From: JAIQFL01 sp035501495
Lineage (GTDB): Bacteria; Acidobacteriota; Terriglobia; Bryobacterales; Bryobacteraceae
Length of the DNA: 64,000 nucleotides
Assembly (NCBI GenBank): GCA_035501495.1
Contig: DATJWB010000120.1
Location: 1-64,000 of the forward strand
Reading direction: 5' to 3'
Positions 52,193 through 60,474 of this stretch are shown here, piece by piece (positions within the stretch are counted from its first letter, which is position 1; each line of letters starts with the position of its first letter). A program made the position numbers and the translations under genes. The notes under the pieces are model-generated. The model had not been told where the DNA came from. It did no database searches and worked only from the letters and a program-made list of their open reading frames with translations.

Positions 52193-52940
52193 CCTTCTGC
52201 GGAAATACCTGGAGTTCTATCAGGACCTGGGGATTAAGACCGTCTATCAGCCGGTCGTCTCGACGATTCCCGCCGCAGTGATTCCGGAGATCGACGCGCC
52301 GATGCCCCCACCTCGAACTCAAGCTCCTAAAGTCCAGCCGGTAGAGTTGCCGCCCCTGGCTCCGGCGGGCGACACTTTATTTCAAATCCTCACCGATATT
52401 GGCGATTGCCGGCGCTGCCGCCTCCACGAGGGGCGGAACAAGCTGGTCTTCGGCGTGGGCAATGAGCACTCCCCTCTGGTGTTCGTGGGGGAAGGCCCGG
52501 GCGCCGATGAAGACGAGCAAGGCATACCCTTTGTGGGGCGGGCTGGACAGTTGCTCACCCAGATGATCGAGAACACCGCGAAAAAGGAGGGCATCCCGCT
52601 GCTTCGCGAGCAGGTTTATATCTGCAACGTGGTCAAGTGCCGCCCGCCTGGAAATCGAACTCCTGAGGCAGACGAAATGGAAATCTGCGGGCAGTTTCTG
52701 TATCGCCAGTTACTGGCGATCCGGCCCAAGGCCATCTGCGCGTTGGGCGGTACGGCGGCCCGGGCCCTTACCGGGCACAAGGAGGGGGTCACCAAGATGC
52801 GTGGTAAGTGGTTCAAATGGAACGAAATCCCGGTAATCGTAACGTATCACCCCTCGTTTCTGCTGCGTGCCTACAACCAGAACGCCAAGCGGGAAGCCTG
52901 GGAGGACCTGAAGAGGGTCCTCCATTTTGTGTATGATTGA
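52182..52940 (+). CDS. Uracil-DNA glycosylase, family 4 (iron-sulfur)
   Basis: 252 residues (an ATG at 52173 is also in frame). After a variable Pro-rich N-terminus comes ILTDIGDCRRCRLHEGRNKL (the first two cluster cysteines), PLVFVGEGPGADEDEQGIPF (active-site region), VYICNVVKCRPPGNRTP (the third cysteine and substrate motif) and the C-terminal VTYHPSFLLR. This is the family 4/5 UDG layout with a [4Fe-4S] cluster. It removes uracil from DNA. The start lies inside coaBC, 11-20 bases before its stop. Confidence 0.94.
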   Translation: MDTDLLRKYLEFYQDLGIKTVYQPVVSTIPAAVIPEIDAPMPPPRTQAPKVQPVELPPLAPAGDTLFQILTDIGDCRRCRLHEGRNKLVFGVGNEHSPLVFVGEGPGADEDEQGIPFVGRAGQLLTQMIENTAKKEGIPLLREQVYICNVVKCRPPGNRTPEADEMEICGQFLYRQLLAIRPKAICALGGTAARALTGHKEGVTKMRGKWFKWNEIPVIVTYHPSFLLRAYNQNAKREAWEDLKRVLHFVYD

Positions 52941-53010
52941 TTCCGTTCCAGCCGCTTCCGTCTATGAGAGAATTAATTGGTAGATGTAAAACACAAACAA
53001 GGGTCTGAGA

Positions 53011-53415
53011 GTGATTGATAACGCAAATCCAGGCAAGCTGTCTGCCGACCTTGATTTCCTGCAGTCCGTGATCGGGGAACAGCAGTCTGCGCTGGAAAAA
53101 CTGACCTCTCGCAGTCGGGATCTGGAAACGGTTCTTCATAGTTTGCTCCTGGTGATCTTCCAACACCCGAACGCCAGCGCCCAGGTGAACGGGAACCTGG
53201 TGGGCACAACACTTCAAGTGAGGACTAGCCTCTCCCAACGGGAACTTCAAGTTCTAAAGCTCATGGTGGAGGGCAAAACCAGCAAGGAGATTGCCGCGGA
53301 ACTGGGAATCAGGTTCAAGACCGCTGTGACCCATCGGGCCAGTATTCTCAGCAAACTCGAGGTTCACGAGACCGCATCCGCTGTCCGCGAGGCCATCCGA
53401 ACGGGCTTGGTCTAG
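53011..53415 (+). CDS. LuxR-type HTH regulator with coiled-coil N-terminus
   Basis: 134 residues from a GTG. The first 60 residues are a short heptad-like helix (LDFLQSVIGEQQSALEKLTS). The rest is a LuxR/FixJ HTH: LSQRELQVLKLMVEGKTSKE, IAAELGIRFKTAVTHRASIL, SKLEVHETASAVREAI. No receiver domain is present, so it may be controlled by the helical region or by partner binding. Its stop codon shares bases with the convergent Crp-like gene (CTAG at 53412-53415 ends both). The region 52941-53010 holds nothing clear. Confidence 0.88.
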   Translation: MIDNANPGKLSADLDFLQSVIGEQQSALEKLTSRSRDLETVLHSLLLVIFQHPNASAQVNGNLVGTTLQVRTSLSQRELQVLKLMVEGKTSKEIAAELGIRFKTAVTHRASILSKLEVHETASAVREAIRTGLV

Positions 53416-54137
53416 AACAGCGCCGCGCCGGCCATCCCGTGGGCAGCTACCATATGCCGCTCCGGGTAAGGCGCGCCCTTTTCCCGAAGCTCCCGTTTGA
53501 TCGCCTGACTGTAAATGTCGATGTACTGCCGCGAATAGCGAAGCAGCCCCATGCGCCGCAGCCGGTTCATCTGAAAAGTCACGATCTCCCGCGAAGTCCC
53601 CACGTACTCAGAAATGGTGTGGTGCGTAAGCGAGCCGATACGCATCGATCCGTCGGCATTCCTCGAACCCACCGAATCGGCGAGTTGTAACAGCGCCAGC
53701 ATGACCCTCTCGGAGGTCTTGTACAACGCCATGCTCTCGATGCGGTCCTGAAGAGCAATGCATTGGCGGACCAGAAATTGAGAGAGCGCGATTCCCAGGC
53801 TGGGCTCGCGTTCGATCTGGGCCTCGATTTCCGCCCGTGTCCAGCTCATGATGGTGGAGTCGTCCAAAGTTACAGCGGACTCCATGCGGTTTTCGGCCCC
53901 CACCAGCGAGAATTCGCCGAAGAGACCCTCGGCGCAGACAATGCGGCGTACCGTTACAAAACCATCATCAGCCATCGAAGTAATCTTTACCCGGCCCAGC
54001 ATGACCAGATAGAGGCCGCCGCAGGGCCGTTGCCGGTCGTAGATCACACGACGCTTGGGGAACTCCTGGATAGGCTTGCGTGTCAGGTACGTTAGCGGAT
54101 CGTCATAACCTCGTTCTCGTTCGATTGCAGAATTCAT
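53412..54137 (-). CDS. Crp/Fnr-family transcriptional regulator
   Basis: 241 residues from the ATG at 54137; the frame stays open upstream but without homology. An N-terminal cNMP-binding-like beta-roll is visible (VIYDRQRPCGGLYLVMLGRV, LVGAENRMESAVTLDDS), then a dimer helix (SQFLVRQCIALQDRIESMAL) and a winged HTH with LTHHTISEYVGTSREIVTFQ and MNRLRRMGLLRYSRQYIDIY. The phosphate-binding Arg of true CRP is not obvious and there is no Fnr cysteine cluster, so the effector is unknown. The last bases form a shared CTAG stop with the convergent LuxR gene. Confidence 0.9.
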   Translation of the reverse strand: MNSAIERERGYDDPLTYLTRKPIQEFPKRRVIYDRQRPCGGLYLVMLGRVKITSMADDGFVTVRRIVCAEGLFGEFSLVGAENRMESAVTLDDSTIMSWTRAEIEAQIEREPSLGIALSQFLVRQCIALQDRIESMALYKTSERVMLALLQLADSVGSRNADGSMRIGSLTHHTISEYVGTSREIVTFQMNRLRRMGLLRYSRQYIDIYSQAIKRELREKGAPYPERHMVAAHGMAGAALF

Positions 54138-54317
54138 AGTACGGCTCCATCGACCCAGGTGCAGGGGCTGTTTGCAAGCGTAACGCTGGCATAATGCACT
54201 CGTCATCAGCATATTGGCCGATCGCCGGCTGCGTCTGGACGGTTTTGAGTAATGAACACTACAGCGACTCATAAGTACTGGATGGGTACTAGACCGCAAA
54301 AGGTAGAATGACCTAAG

Positions 54318-54512
54318 ATGAATCTGACGGAGACGATCGAGGGTAGTGCGCATTTTGAAACCGCTCCCGATGCGATCGTGGTGGTATCGCCGCCGCCATG
54401 CGTACAGCGCGAATTTCGTGGCCGATCACGGGTACGCGGCAGGAGCGCGGGCCTGGAGATCTACAGCGCGGCGCGCACCCACTCCATGACGCTGATTCAT
54501 GAAAGGCGGTAA
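54318..54512 (+). pseudogene. PAS-domain fragment of a former sensor
   Basis: An ATG at 54318 begins MNLTETIEGSAHFETAPDAI and then VVVSPPPCVQREF, where HFETAPDAIVVV is the start of a PAS domain. The frame then loses similarity and ends after 64 codons. The next reading frame (54527) carries further pieces of the same kind of protein, so this looks like the front of a sensor kinase that has been cut down. The rest of the 54138-54526 gap shows nothing else. Confidence 0.5.
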
Positions 54513-54526
54513 CAGTCACGCGATCC

Positions 54527-55459
54527 GTGAGTATTGATTTTGTGGACCCAGACGCGCTAACCCGTGAGATGCATTCTGACGGTGCCGTTTCCAGAGCCGT
54601 GCGAATTTCGGTGAACCCGGCGGAGGACGTCGGCGAAAGCCTGTCGCGTGGTTACCGGCATACCGGCACCCCAGGCTCGGCGCATGGCGCGCGGCCGCTC
54701 GCGGATGAATACCCGCCCGTCATCGTGTTGATGGATACCAAGCTGAAGGGCGACATGGACGGCATTGGAGCTGCGCAGGCGATCCGCGAGCGCTACCAGA
54801 CACCGGCCGACACGGCCGGACGGATCACTTTCATGAATCCGGCGGCCGAGATCATGGCCGGTCGAACCGCGCTCGAGACCTTAGGCACTTCCATCGATAC
54901 CTTGCTGCGGTTGCCGGGCGACAGCGCCGCTCCGATTCGGGATGAGACGGAGAAGATCACCGGTGTGAACGGCGCGCAGATCCGCGCGGAGAGCGGGCCG
55001 GGAGAGGGAATCATGTTTCGCATGTATTTTCCCAGGCAGACAGCACCTCATGATCCGGTGCAGAACGAGCCGGCCATACAAAGAAGCAATCCGGCGCTGA
55101 AGACGGTTCTGGTGGTGGAAGATCAGCCTTACCTTCTTGCAATGGTGAATCAGATTGTGAGCGATTCGGGTTACAACGTGCTCGAAGCTTCCAACATGGA
55201 GCAGGCGCTCGTGGTCGCCGAAATGCACGCCGGGAAAATCGACCTGTTATTGAGCGACATCTCGATGCCGGGGGGGAGCGGGCCGGAACTGGCCAGGAAG
55301 CTGTTTGCCAGGCATCGGGATCTGAAGGTCATGTTCATGTCCGGTTACGGCGAAAACGTGCTGGGGCAGGACGCTTTGTCCGGACCGTTCGAGTTTATTC
55401 AGAAGCCCTTCGATCCGGAAGTCCTCACGCAGCGAATCGCTGCGATTCTCAATTCCTGA
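54527..55459 (+). CDS. Mosaic response regulator made of collapsed REC/PAS/HATPase pieces and an intact receiver
   Basis: 310 residues, open throughout. Fragments come in the order of a hybrid kinase: the middle of a receiver (62-85, VIVLMDTKLKGDMDGIG, with Asp70), the middle of a PAS domain (99-128, ITFMNPAAEIMAGRTALETL), the end of an HATPase domain (150-169, IRAESGPGEGIMFRMYFPR) and then one complete receiver (191-308, VLVVEDQPY, phosphoacceptor Asp244 in LLSDISMPGG, MFMSGYGE, QKPF). The HisKA domain and most of the ATPase are missing. The most likely origin is several in-frame deletions in a multi-domain kinase that left a usable receiver at the end. Confidence 0.75.
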   Translation: MSIDFVDPDALTREMHSDGAVSRAVRISVNPAEDVGESLSRGYRHTGTPGSAHGARPLADEYPPVIVLMDTKLKGDMDGIGAAQAIRERYQTPADTAGRITFMNPAAEIMAGRTALETLGTSIDTLLRLPGDSAAPIRDETEKITGVNGAQIRAESGPGEGIMFRMYFPRQTAPHDPVQNEPAIQRSNPALKTVLVVEDQPYLLAMVNQIVSDSGYNVLEASNMEQALVVAEMHAGKIDLLLSDISMPGGSGPELARKLFARHRDLKVMFMSGYGENVLGQDALSGPFEFIQKPFDPEVLTQRIAAILNS

Positions 55460-55486
55460 GGCGCGCGGGTTACACTGGTCGGGGTG

Positions 55487-56251
55487 ATGGATCAAGTGCT
55501 GCGCTACTCTGCGATTCTGTGGGCCACGGGTGTGCTGCTGGCGGGCCAGACGGAGCCGTCAGCGAGGACGGCGGCCATGGCGCGCCCCGGGACCACTAAG
55601 CTGAACCCGAAGGACGGGCTCACGTACGTTTGGATTCCTCCGGGGACTTTCGGGATGGGCTGCTCGGCGGGCGACGCCGAGTGCTTTGGCCCGGAAGGTC
55701 CGGCGCACCAGGTGACGATTTCCCGCGGGTTTTGGATGGGGCAAACCGAAGTGACGCAGGAGGCGTGGCAGCGGGTGATGGGGACGGCGCCGAGCAACTT
55801 CAAAGGCGACAAGCGGCCGGTGGAGAACATCACCTGGGATGACGCGCAGCACTACTGCCAGGCGGTGGGAATGCGTCTGCCGACAGAGGCGGAATGGGAG
55901 TACGCGGCGCGCGCCGGCAGCACGGCGAGCCGTTACAGCGATGTCGATTCGGTTGCCTGGCACAGCGGCAACAGCCAGGCCAAGACCCACGAAGTCGCGC
56001 TGAAGCAGCCGAACGCGTGGCTACTGTACGACATGCTGGGGAACGTTTGGGAGTGGGTATCCGACTGGTATGCAGACCAATACTTGCCAATCGACCAGAC
56101 CGACCCGACCGGCCCCGGAATGGGTGCGACGCGAGTGCGGCGCGGAGGCTCTTGGGATACGCCGCAGCGGTATTCCCGCGCGTCGTTCCGGAGCAGCAGC
56201 AGGACGTCGTACCGCTTCAGCAATCTCGGGGTGCGGTGCGTGGGGAACTGA
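55487..56251 (+). CDS. Exported formylglycine-generating-enzyme-like (FGE-sulfatase) protein
   Basis: 254 residues with a signal (YSAILWATGVLLAGQTEPSA). The FGE-sulfatase domain follows: YVWIPPGTFGMGCSAGDAE, FWMGQTEVTQEAWQRVMGTA, PVENITWDDAQHYCQAVGMR, LPTEAEWEYAARAGSTASRY, LYDMLGNVWEWVSDWYADQY and RRGGSWDTPQRYSRASFRSS. The substrate-cysteine pair of true FGE is not clear. Many family members activate sulfatases, bind sugars or act as NirV-type accessory proteins. The gene lies 27 bases after the mosaic regulator, and 107 bases of gap follow before the converging exported-protein gene. Confidence 0.9.
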   Translation: MDQVLRYSAILWATGVLLAGQTEPSARTAAMARPGTTKLNPKDGLTYVWIPPGTFGMGCSAGDAECFGPEGPAHQVTISRGFWMGQTEVTQEAWQRVMGTAPSNFKGDKRPVENITWDDAQHYCQAVGMRLPTEAEWEYAARAGSTASRYSDVDSVAWHSGNSQAKTHEVALKQPNAWLLYDMLGNVWEWVSDWYADQYLPIDQTDPTGPGMGATRVRRGGSWDTPQRYSRASFRSSSRTSYRFSNLGVRCVGN

Positions 56252-56358
56252 GCGGTCTGCCGCTGTGGCTCGGGTGCGATTTCTTCACGGCTTCTCACAC
56301 TCACGGTCGCGGCTCGGAAACCGATTCCGGGCCGCGACTGTCCAGGAGCGTTGATCTC

Positions 56359-57177
56359 TTAGCGGCCGAGTTCCGTAACGGTGTAGTCCGGTGGGATCTG
56401 GAACAGGGCGGGGTCGAGTGTTCCCTGCACGATATTGGTGAGCTGATAAGTGGTGACGCCGAAGCGAGGGTCGGAGTTCACGGTCTTCACCAGAGTGTCG
56501 AGATCGCGGGAATACCAGCGCTCGTTCGTGATGTGGATGTCGCGATTGTTGCCGATCTTGCCGGCCTGGACAATCTGCGTCAGGCGGGTGCCTTCGGCGG
56601 CCACTCCGTTCACGGTCTGCACGCCAAGGTCTTCGGTGTTGCGGTTCAAATCGCGAAGAGCGGCGGCCTGTCCCGCGATGTACCCTTCGGCGTATGAGGC
56701 GCTTGCGTTGGCGCCGCCGCCCGATCGCCCTCCGCGCATGACTCCGGCGCCCGCGGGCTGCGCCGGGACTAGACCGTTCGCCGGGGTTTTGCGGGCCGTC
56801 TTCGCGGCGGGATCCAGCACTATGGTGGTATGAGCCACGGGGTCGGCAATGACGATCCGGGTCCTGCCGTTCGCGGTCTGCTCCGTGCGGATGCGGCCCT
56901 GGCTGTCGCGGTACAACAGGCTGGTGTTGGTGTTCTCAATCAGTGTCCCGTCGGCGAGGGTCTGCATGGTTTTCCGTTCCTCCGTGGCTGAGAAAGGCTT
57001 GCCGACAACCGGCTGGCCGGCGGCGCCTCCTCTGTCGGGCAGTCTCACCCAATCGGTGCCTGGCTGGCCAAGGCTGGCCGGCTGGCCCATTTGGCTGGCC
57101 TGCTGGAAGGGCTGCGCCGCCAATCCGCCAAGTGTCACGGCCGCGGCGGCCGCGAATCTCCAGATGTTCATCGTCAT
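56359..57177 (-). CDS. Exported protein controlled by an ECF operon, function unknown
   Basis: 272 residues from the ATG at 57177, preceded by a GAGGAGG ribosome site. Signal peptide NIWRFAAAAAVTLGGLAAQP. The mature region has Gln/Gly-rich low complexity (FQQASQMGQPASLGQ), then ENTNTSLLYRDSQGRIRTEQ and VNGVAAEGTRLTQIVQAGKI with a beta-rich pattern. Similar proteins are common in acidobacteria without a named family. It lies 32 bases after the anti-sigma gene on the same strand, so it is probably the output of that sigma system. The role is likely periplasmic. Confidence 0.75.
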   Translation of the reverse strand: MTMNIWRFAAAAAVTLGGLAAQPFQQASQMGQPASLGQPGTDWVRLPDRGGAAGQPVVGKPFSATEERKTMQTLADGTLIENTNTSLLYRDSQGRIRTEQTANGRTRIVIADPVAHTTIVLDPAAKTARKTPANGLVPAQPAGAGVMRGGRSGGGANASASYAEGYIAGQAAALRDLNRNTEDLGVQTVNGVAAEGTRLTQIVQAGKIGNNRDIHITNERWYSRDLDTLVKTVNSDPRFGVTTYQLTNIVQGTLDPALFQIPPDYTVTELGR

Positions 57178-57209
57178 GGCTATTAATCCTCCTCTTGAAA
57201 ACCTCGAAC

Positions 57210-57797
57210 TCAATCCGGTATCGATACTGTCAGTGGGCGGATCGCCCGGGCCCGACCGTCCTGGCTCACCAGCACGTCGGCATCGATCGAGGTAGACGGG
57301 TCGGCTGCCTCTACGTGGAATCCTGCCGCGAGCAGGACGGTGACCGGGATCCGCATGCGGACTACCTCGGCGCGCTCCTCCGGGGCCAGCGGAATGGTGT
57401 ACGGGATGGTCAGAAACGGCGATTCCGAACTCGATGCCGCGGCCACCGGGTGCACGGGAGAAGGCCGCAGGATCCAAACGGCGCCAAGGAAGATGGAGGC
57501 GGCCAACGCCGCGGCAAAGACCCACCGACGGGCGGATGGCCGCGTTCGCTTTCGCAAGGCGGCTGACCTGTCGAATTCCGCCAACACGCGGGACTCGATG
57601 GTCACGTCAACGGGCAGCGCTTCGGCAGCCAGCGAATCGAGCCCGGTTTGCAAGGTACGCTGCTCGTCCAGCAGGCGAGCGCACTCGGCGCACCGGTCGA
57701 GATGCAGCAGCAGGGACTGCCGTTCCGCGGATTCCAAATCGCCGCCGCGTGCTAATTCCATCAAGCCGCTCCGGTACTCGCGGCACTTCATAGACAT
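57210..57797 (-). CDS. Zinc-finger anti-sigma factor
   Basis: 195 residues. The N-terminal zf-HC2 motif (QSLLLHLDRCAECARLLDEQ, the HxxxCxxC pattern) is the ZAS fold that holds an ECF sigma factor. One transmembrane helix (WVFAAALAASIFLGAVWIL) puts the C-terminus (about 115-195) outside the cytoplasm as a sensor. The gene overlaps the end of the ECF sigma gene by ten bases, so the two are made in a fixed ratio. Release of the sigma factor would depend on proteolysis or metal-thiol chemistry, not shown here. Confidence 0.9.
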   Translation of the reverse strand: MSMKCREYRSGLMELARGGDLESAERQSLLLHLDRCAECARLLDEQRTLQTGLDSLAAEALPVDVTIESRVLAEFDRSAALRKRTRPSARRWVFAAALAASIFLGAVWILRPSPVHPVAAASSSESPFLTIPYTIPLAPEERAEVVRMRIPVTVLLAAGFHVEAADPSTSIDADVLVSQDGRARAIRPLTVSIPD

Positions 57798-58363
57798 TTC
57801 TGGCCTTCTCTCTTCCGTTGAAATTTGCGCGCCAGCAATTCGCGCGCACGATGCAGGCGCGACCGCACCGTCCCCGTCGGACAGCCCAATACTCCGGCGG
57901 CCTCCTCATAACTTCTGGACTCCAAATCGCACAGGACTACGGCTTCCCGATACGGTCCGGGCAGCGCCGCGATGGCCTCTCTCAATTGCGCGGCCTCCTG
58001 CTCGCGCTCAATGGCGCATGCGAAATCGTCGCTTTCGCGGTCATGGAACGCCGGCTCCGATTCGTCAAAGGGTAGCCAGCGCCGCCCGGCGCGCTGGTCA
58101 CGCAGGAGAAACTTGCGCGCCACGCCGCCCAGGAACGCGCCGAGGTCGCCGCGTTCGGCATCGAAATCGCCGGGGTGGTGGATCAGCCAGACGAACACGT
58201 CCTGCGTGACCTCTCCGGCCCGGATCGGGTCGGCCGTCATATAAAAAGCGAACCGGTAGACAGCGGGATAGTGAGCACGGTACAACGCCCCGAACGCCTC
58301 GCGGTCGCCGGCCCGGAACTGTTCCAAGAGGATGCGATCGGATCTGCGTTCGGGCTCCTGCAT
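57788..58363 (-). CDS. ECF sigma factor
   Basis: 191 residues from the ATG at 58363; the frame opens 24 codons earlier without similarity. Region 2: EAFGALYRAHYPAVYRFAFY then AGEVTQDVFVWLIHH. Region 4: ALPGPYREAVVLCDLESRSY, EEAAGVLGCPTGTVRSRLHR and ARELLA. Together they make a group IV (ECF) sigma-70 factor. Its cognate anti-sigma overlaps its 3' end, and the exported target follows. It should direct polymerase to a small regulon after an envelope or oxidative signal. I see no promoter of its own type upstream that I would defend. Confidence 0.92.
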   Translation of the reverse strand: MQEPERRSDRILLEQFRAGDREAFGALYRAHYPAVYRFAFYMTADPIRAGEVTQDVFVWLIHHPGDFDAERGDLGAFLGGVARKFLLRDQRAGRRWLPFDESEPAFHDRESDDFACAIEREQEAAQLREAIAALPGPYREAVVLCDLESRSYEEAAGVLGCPTGTVRSRLHRARELLARKFQRKREGQKCL

Positions 58364-58431
58364 CAGCGGTTCGACTGTATTGTCCGCCGAAAGGCTGGAA
58401 GTTCCCGAGAGTTGTAGCTTTCGGCTGAACC

Positions 58432-59511
58432 TCACAGCGGCAGGCGGACCGGGAGGCCGGTCTGGCTCGAGCGATAGATGGCCGTGAAGAGTTCCACCAC
58501 GGCGCGCCCGTCGGCCGCGGTCACGGCGGGCTCGCGGTTCTCACGAACGGCGTGCAGGAAATCGCGGACCTGGAGCGCGTGGTAATGATAAGCCGGGTCC
58601 ACCGAGCTGAAGTGGCCGCGGTCCTGCGCCTGGAACGCAGGCAACAGGGACTCTTCGCCGGGAATGGTCCACAGATCGTTGAACGGCGGATCGGTGACGC
58701 CGGTCATGCCGGCCACGAAGGTCGCTCCGGTATCGGTCTCCACGCCGACCGATGCCCCGCTGGCTCCGTGTACGTGCAGCCTGGTGTAGATGCCGGGGCG
58801 CTGGCTGAGGCTGGTGAGGATGGAGCCTAAGGCGCCGTTATGGAAGTGCAGAATGGCCAGGGCGGTGTCTTCGACCTCGATATAGGGGTGGTTCAGATTG
58901 GCGCAGGAGCCCGAGACCTGCCGTACCGGACCCATGAACCAGCGCAGCAGGTCGAGGTGGTGAGGCGCCTGGTTCACCAGCACGCCGCCGCCTTCGGAAT
59001 CGAGCCGCCCGCGCCAGGGATCGGAACGGTAATACGCTTCGTCGCGCCAGCTTAACATGTGGACCGTGCCCAACACCGGCGTGCCGATCTTGCCGGCATC
59101 GATAGCTGCCTTGAGGCGCAGGACCGGCTCGTAGAAGCGGCGCTGGCTGACGACTCCCAGCTTGACGCCGGCCTCCCGGGCCGCCGCGATCATGGCATCG
59201 CAATCCTCCAGGCTGGCGGCCATGGGCTTTTCGACCAGCACATGAACTCCGGCGCGCGCCGCCTCGACGGCCGCGGCGCGGTGCCGGGGATGCGGCGTGC
59301 AAATGCACACCGCCTCCACGCCGGCATGGGCGAACATGGCGGCGGAGTCGTCGAAGGACCGCGCGCCGTACTGAGCGGTAAAGGACCGTGCGCGCTCCCC
59401 TTGCGTGTCGCACACAGCCACCAGTTCGGATTCCTCGAGCCCGGCCAGCGCGAGGGCGTGAATCTGGCCCACTTTGCCGCATCCGATCAGGGCGGTACGG
59501 ACGCGGCGCAT
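58432..59511 (-). CDS. Gfo/Idh/MocA-family dehydrogenase
   Basis: 359 residues. The N-terminal Rossmann fold starts RTALIGCGKVGQIHALALAG, with CICTPHPRHRAAAVEAARAG and the lysine motif VHVLVEKPMAASLEDCDAMI. The C-terminal alpha/beta domain carries GGGVLVNQAPHHLDLLRWFM and the DTALAILHFHNGALGSI segment. It is a NAD(P)-dependent oxidoreductase for a sugar, inositol or related polyol. The ATG overlaps the stop of the TIM-barrel gene (TGATG), so it is the last gene of the operon formed with the enolase-superfamily enzyme and the isomerase. Confidence 0.9.
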   Translation of the reverse strand: MRRVRTALIGCGKVGQIHALALAGLEESELVAVCDTQGERARSFTAQYGARSFDDSAAMFAHAGVEAVCICTPHPRHRAAAVEAARAGVHVLVEKPMAASLEDCDAMIAAAREAGVKLGVVSQRRFYEPVLRLKAAIDAGKIGTPVLGTVHMLSWRDEAYYRSDPWRGRLDSEGGGVLVNQAPHHLDLLRWFMGPVRQVSGSCANLNHPYIEVEDTALAILHFHNGALGSILTSLSQRPGIYTRLHVHGASGASVGVETDTGATFVAGMTGVTDPPFNDLWTIPGEESLLPAFQAQDRGHFSSVDPAYHYHALQVRDFLHAVRENREPAVTAADGRAVVELFTAIYRSSQTGLPVRLPL

Positions 59512-60416
59512 CAGCTTGGCTCCGGGTAATACGTGGCGCACATGCGGCGCAGGAAGGCCAGCGATTCGGCCATCTCCTGCATGCCGTTCATGCCGTCTTC
59601 GATGCTGATCCAGCCGCTGTAGCGGTGCTCGCTGAGGATGCGAAAGATCGCGTGGTAGTCGTTGAGGCCCTTTCCGGTGACGCCGTGGCGAAGGTGCGGC
59701 GAGTAACCGAGCGTGCCATCGCTCTGGCGCAGGTCGGCGAGGCTCGCTCCGGGTTCCAGGTAGCGGTCGCTGGCATGCATGCTGACTACGCGAGGGGCGA
59801 CGGCTTCGAGCAGAGCGACCGGGTCGTCTCCGGCCACGATGGCGTTCGAGGGGTCGTACTGCACGCCGAAGTACTCGCGCTCGGGAATCGCGGCGAGCAG
59901 TTCCAGAAAGACGTCGCGCTTTTGTGCAAATTCGGGATAGTGCCAGAAGCCGTCCTTGTAGTGGTTTTCGAGGCCCAACACCACGTCGCGTTCGCGGGCC
60001 ACGGGAATCAGGCTCTCGATGCATTCGGCCACCCACCGGATGCCTTGGACGCGGCTGACCTCGGGATAGCGCTGGCCGCTGAGAACGCGGCAGACGCTGC
60101 GCGGTCCGCCCAAACGGCGGCAGATGCGGATCATGAGGGCTTCGCGGTCAATGGCCCGGCGCCGCGCATCGGCATCGGGATTGGTGAAATCGGGCGAGCA
60201 GCACAGCATGGGCATGGCGAAGCCGGCGCGATGGAGGGCCTCGCCGACACGGTCGAGGTACGCGTCGTCGAACGAGGTGAAGAAGCCTTCGTACATTTCG
60301 AGGCCGTCGGCATCGAGCGAGCGGGCCATCTCGATCCACTCGAAGACTGACATGGTGCGATCTCCGGCGATGCGATCGAGGTAGCATTTCGGGAATGCGG
60401 AGAGCTTGGGTGTCAT
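59511..60416 (-). CDS. Sugar phosphate isomerase/epimerase-type TIM-barrel protein
   Basis: 301 residues of the AP_endonuc_2 / xylose-isomerase-like fold: KLSAFPKCYLDRIAGDRTMS, FEWIEMARSLDADGLEMYEG, IPVARERDVVLGLENHYKDG (metal Glu region), YFGVQYDPSNAIVAGDDPVA (Asp) and RVVSMHASDRYLEPG (His). Metal-dependent isomerases or epimerases of this group act on keto-sugars, often beside Gfo/Idh/MocA dehydrogenases as here. The specific substrate cannot be read. The REP copy F separates it from the enolase-superfamily gene upstream in the operon. Confidence 0.88.
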   Translation of the reverse strand: MTPKLSAFPKCYLDRIAGDRTMSVFEWIEMARSLDADGLEMYEGFFTSFDDAYLDRVGEALHRAGFAMPMLCCSPDFTNPDADARRRAIDREALMIRICRRLGGPRSVCRVLSGQRYPEVSRVQGIRWVAECIESLIPVARERDVVLGLENHYKDGFWHYPEFAQKRDVFLELLAAIPEREYFGVQYDPSNAIVAGDDPVALLEAVAPRVVSMHASDRYLEPGASLADLRQSDGTLGYSPHLRHGVTGKGLNDYHAIFRILSEHRYSGWISIEDGMNGMQEMAESLAFLRRMCATYYPEPS

Positions 60417-60428
60417 GTAAGGTCAAAA

Positions 60429-60474
60429 AGCGTCCCGATGAGTCGGGACGCGGCAGGCAGGAGTGCCTGCGCCA
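60429..60474 (-). repeat. REP-like repeat, copy F
   Basis: Minus-strand reading GTGGCGCAGGCACTCCTGCC, then the stem GTCCCGA-CTCA-TCGGGAC (60432-60449) and the first hairpin CAGGCA-CTCC-TGCCTG (60454-60469). This is the least changed copy and defines the consensus. It sits immediately after the stop codon of the enolase-superfamily gene (60475-60477). Confidence 0.85.
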
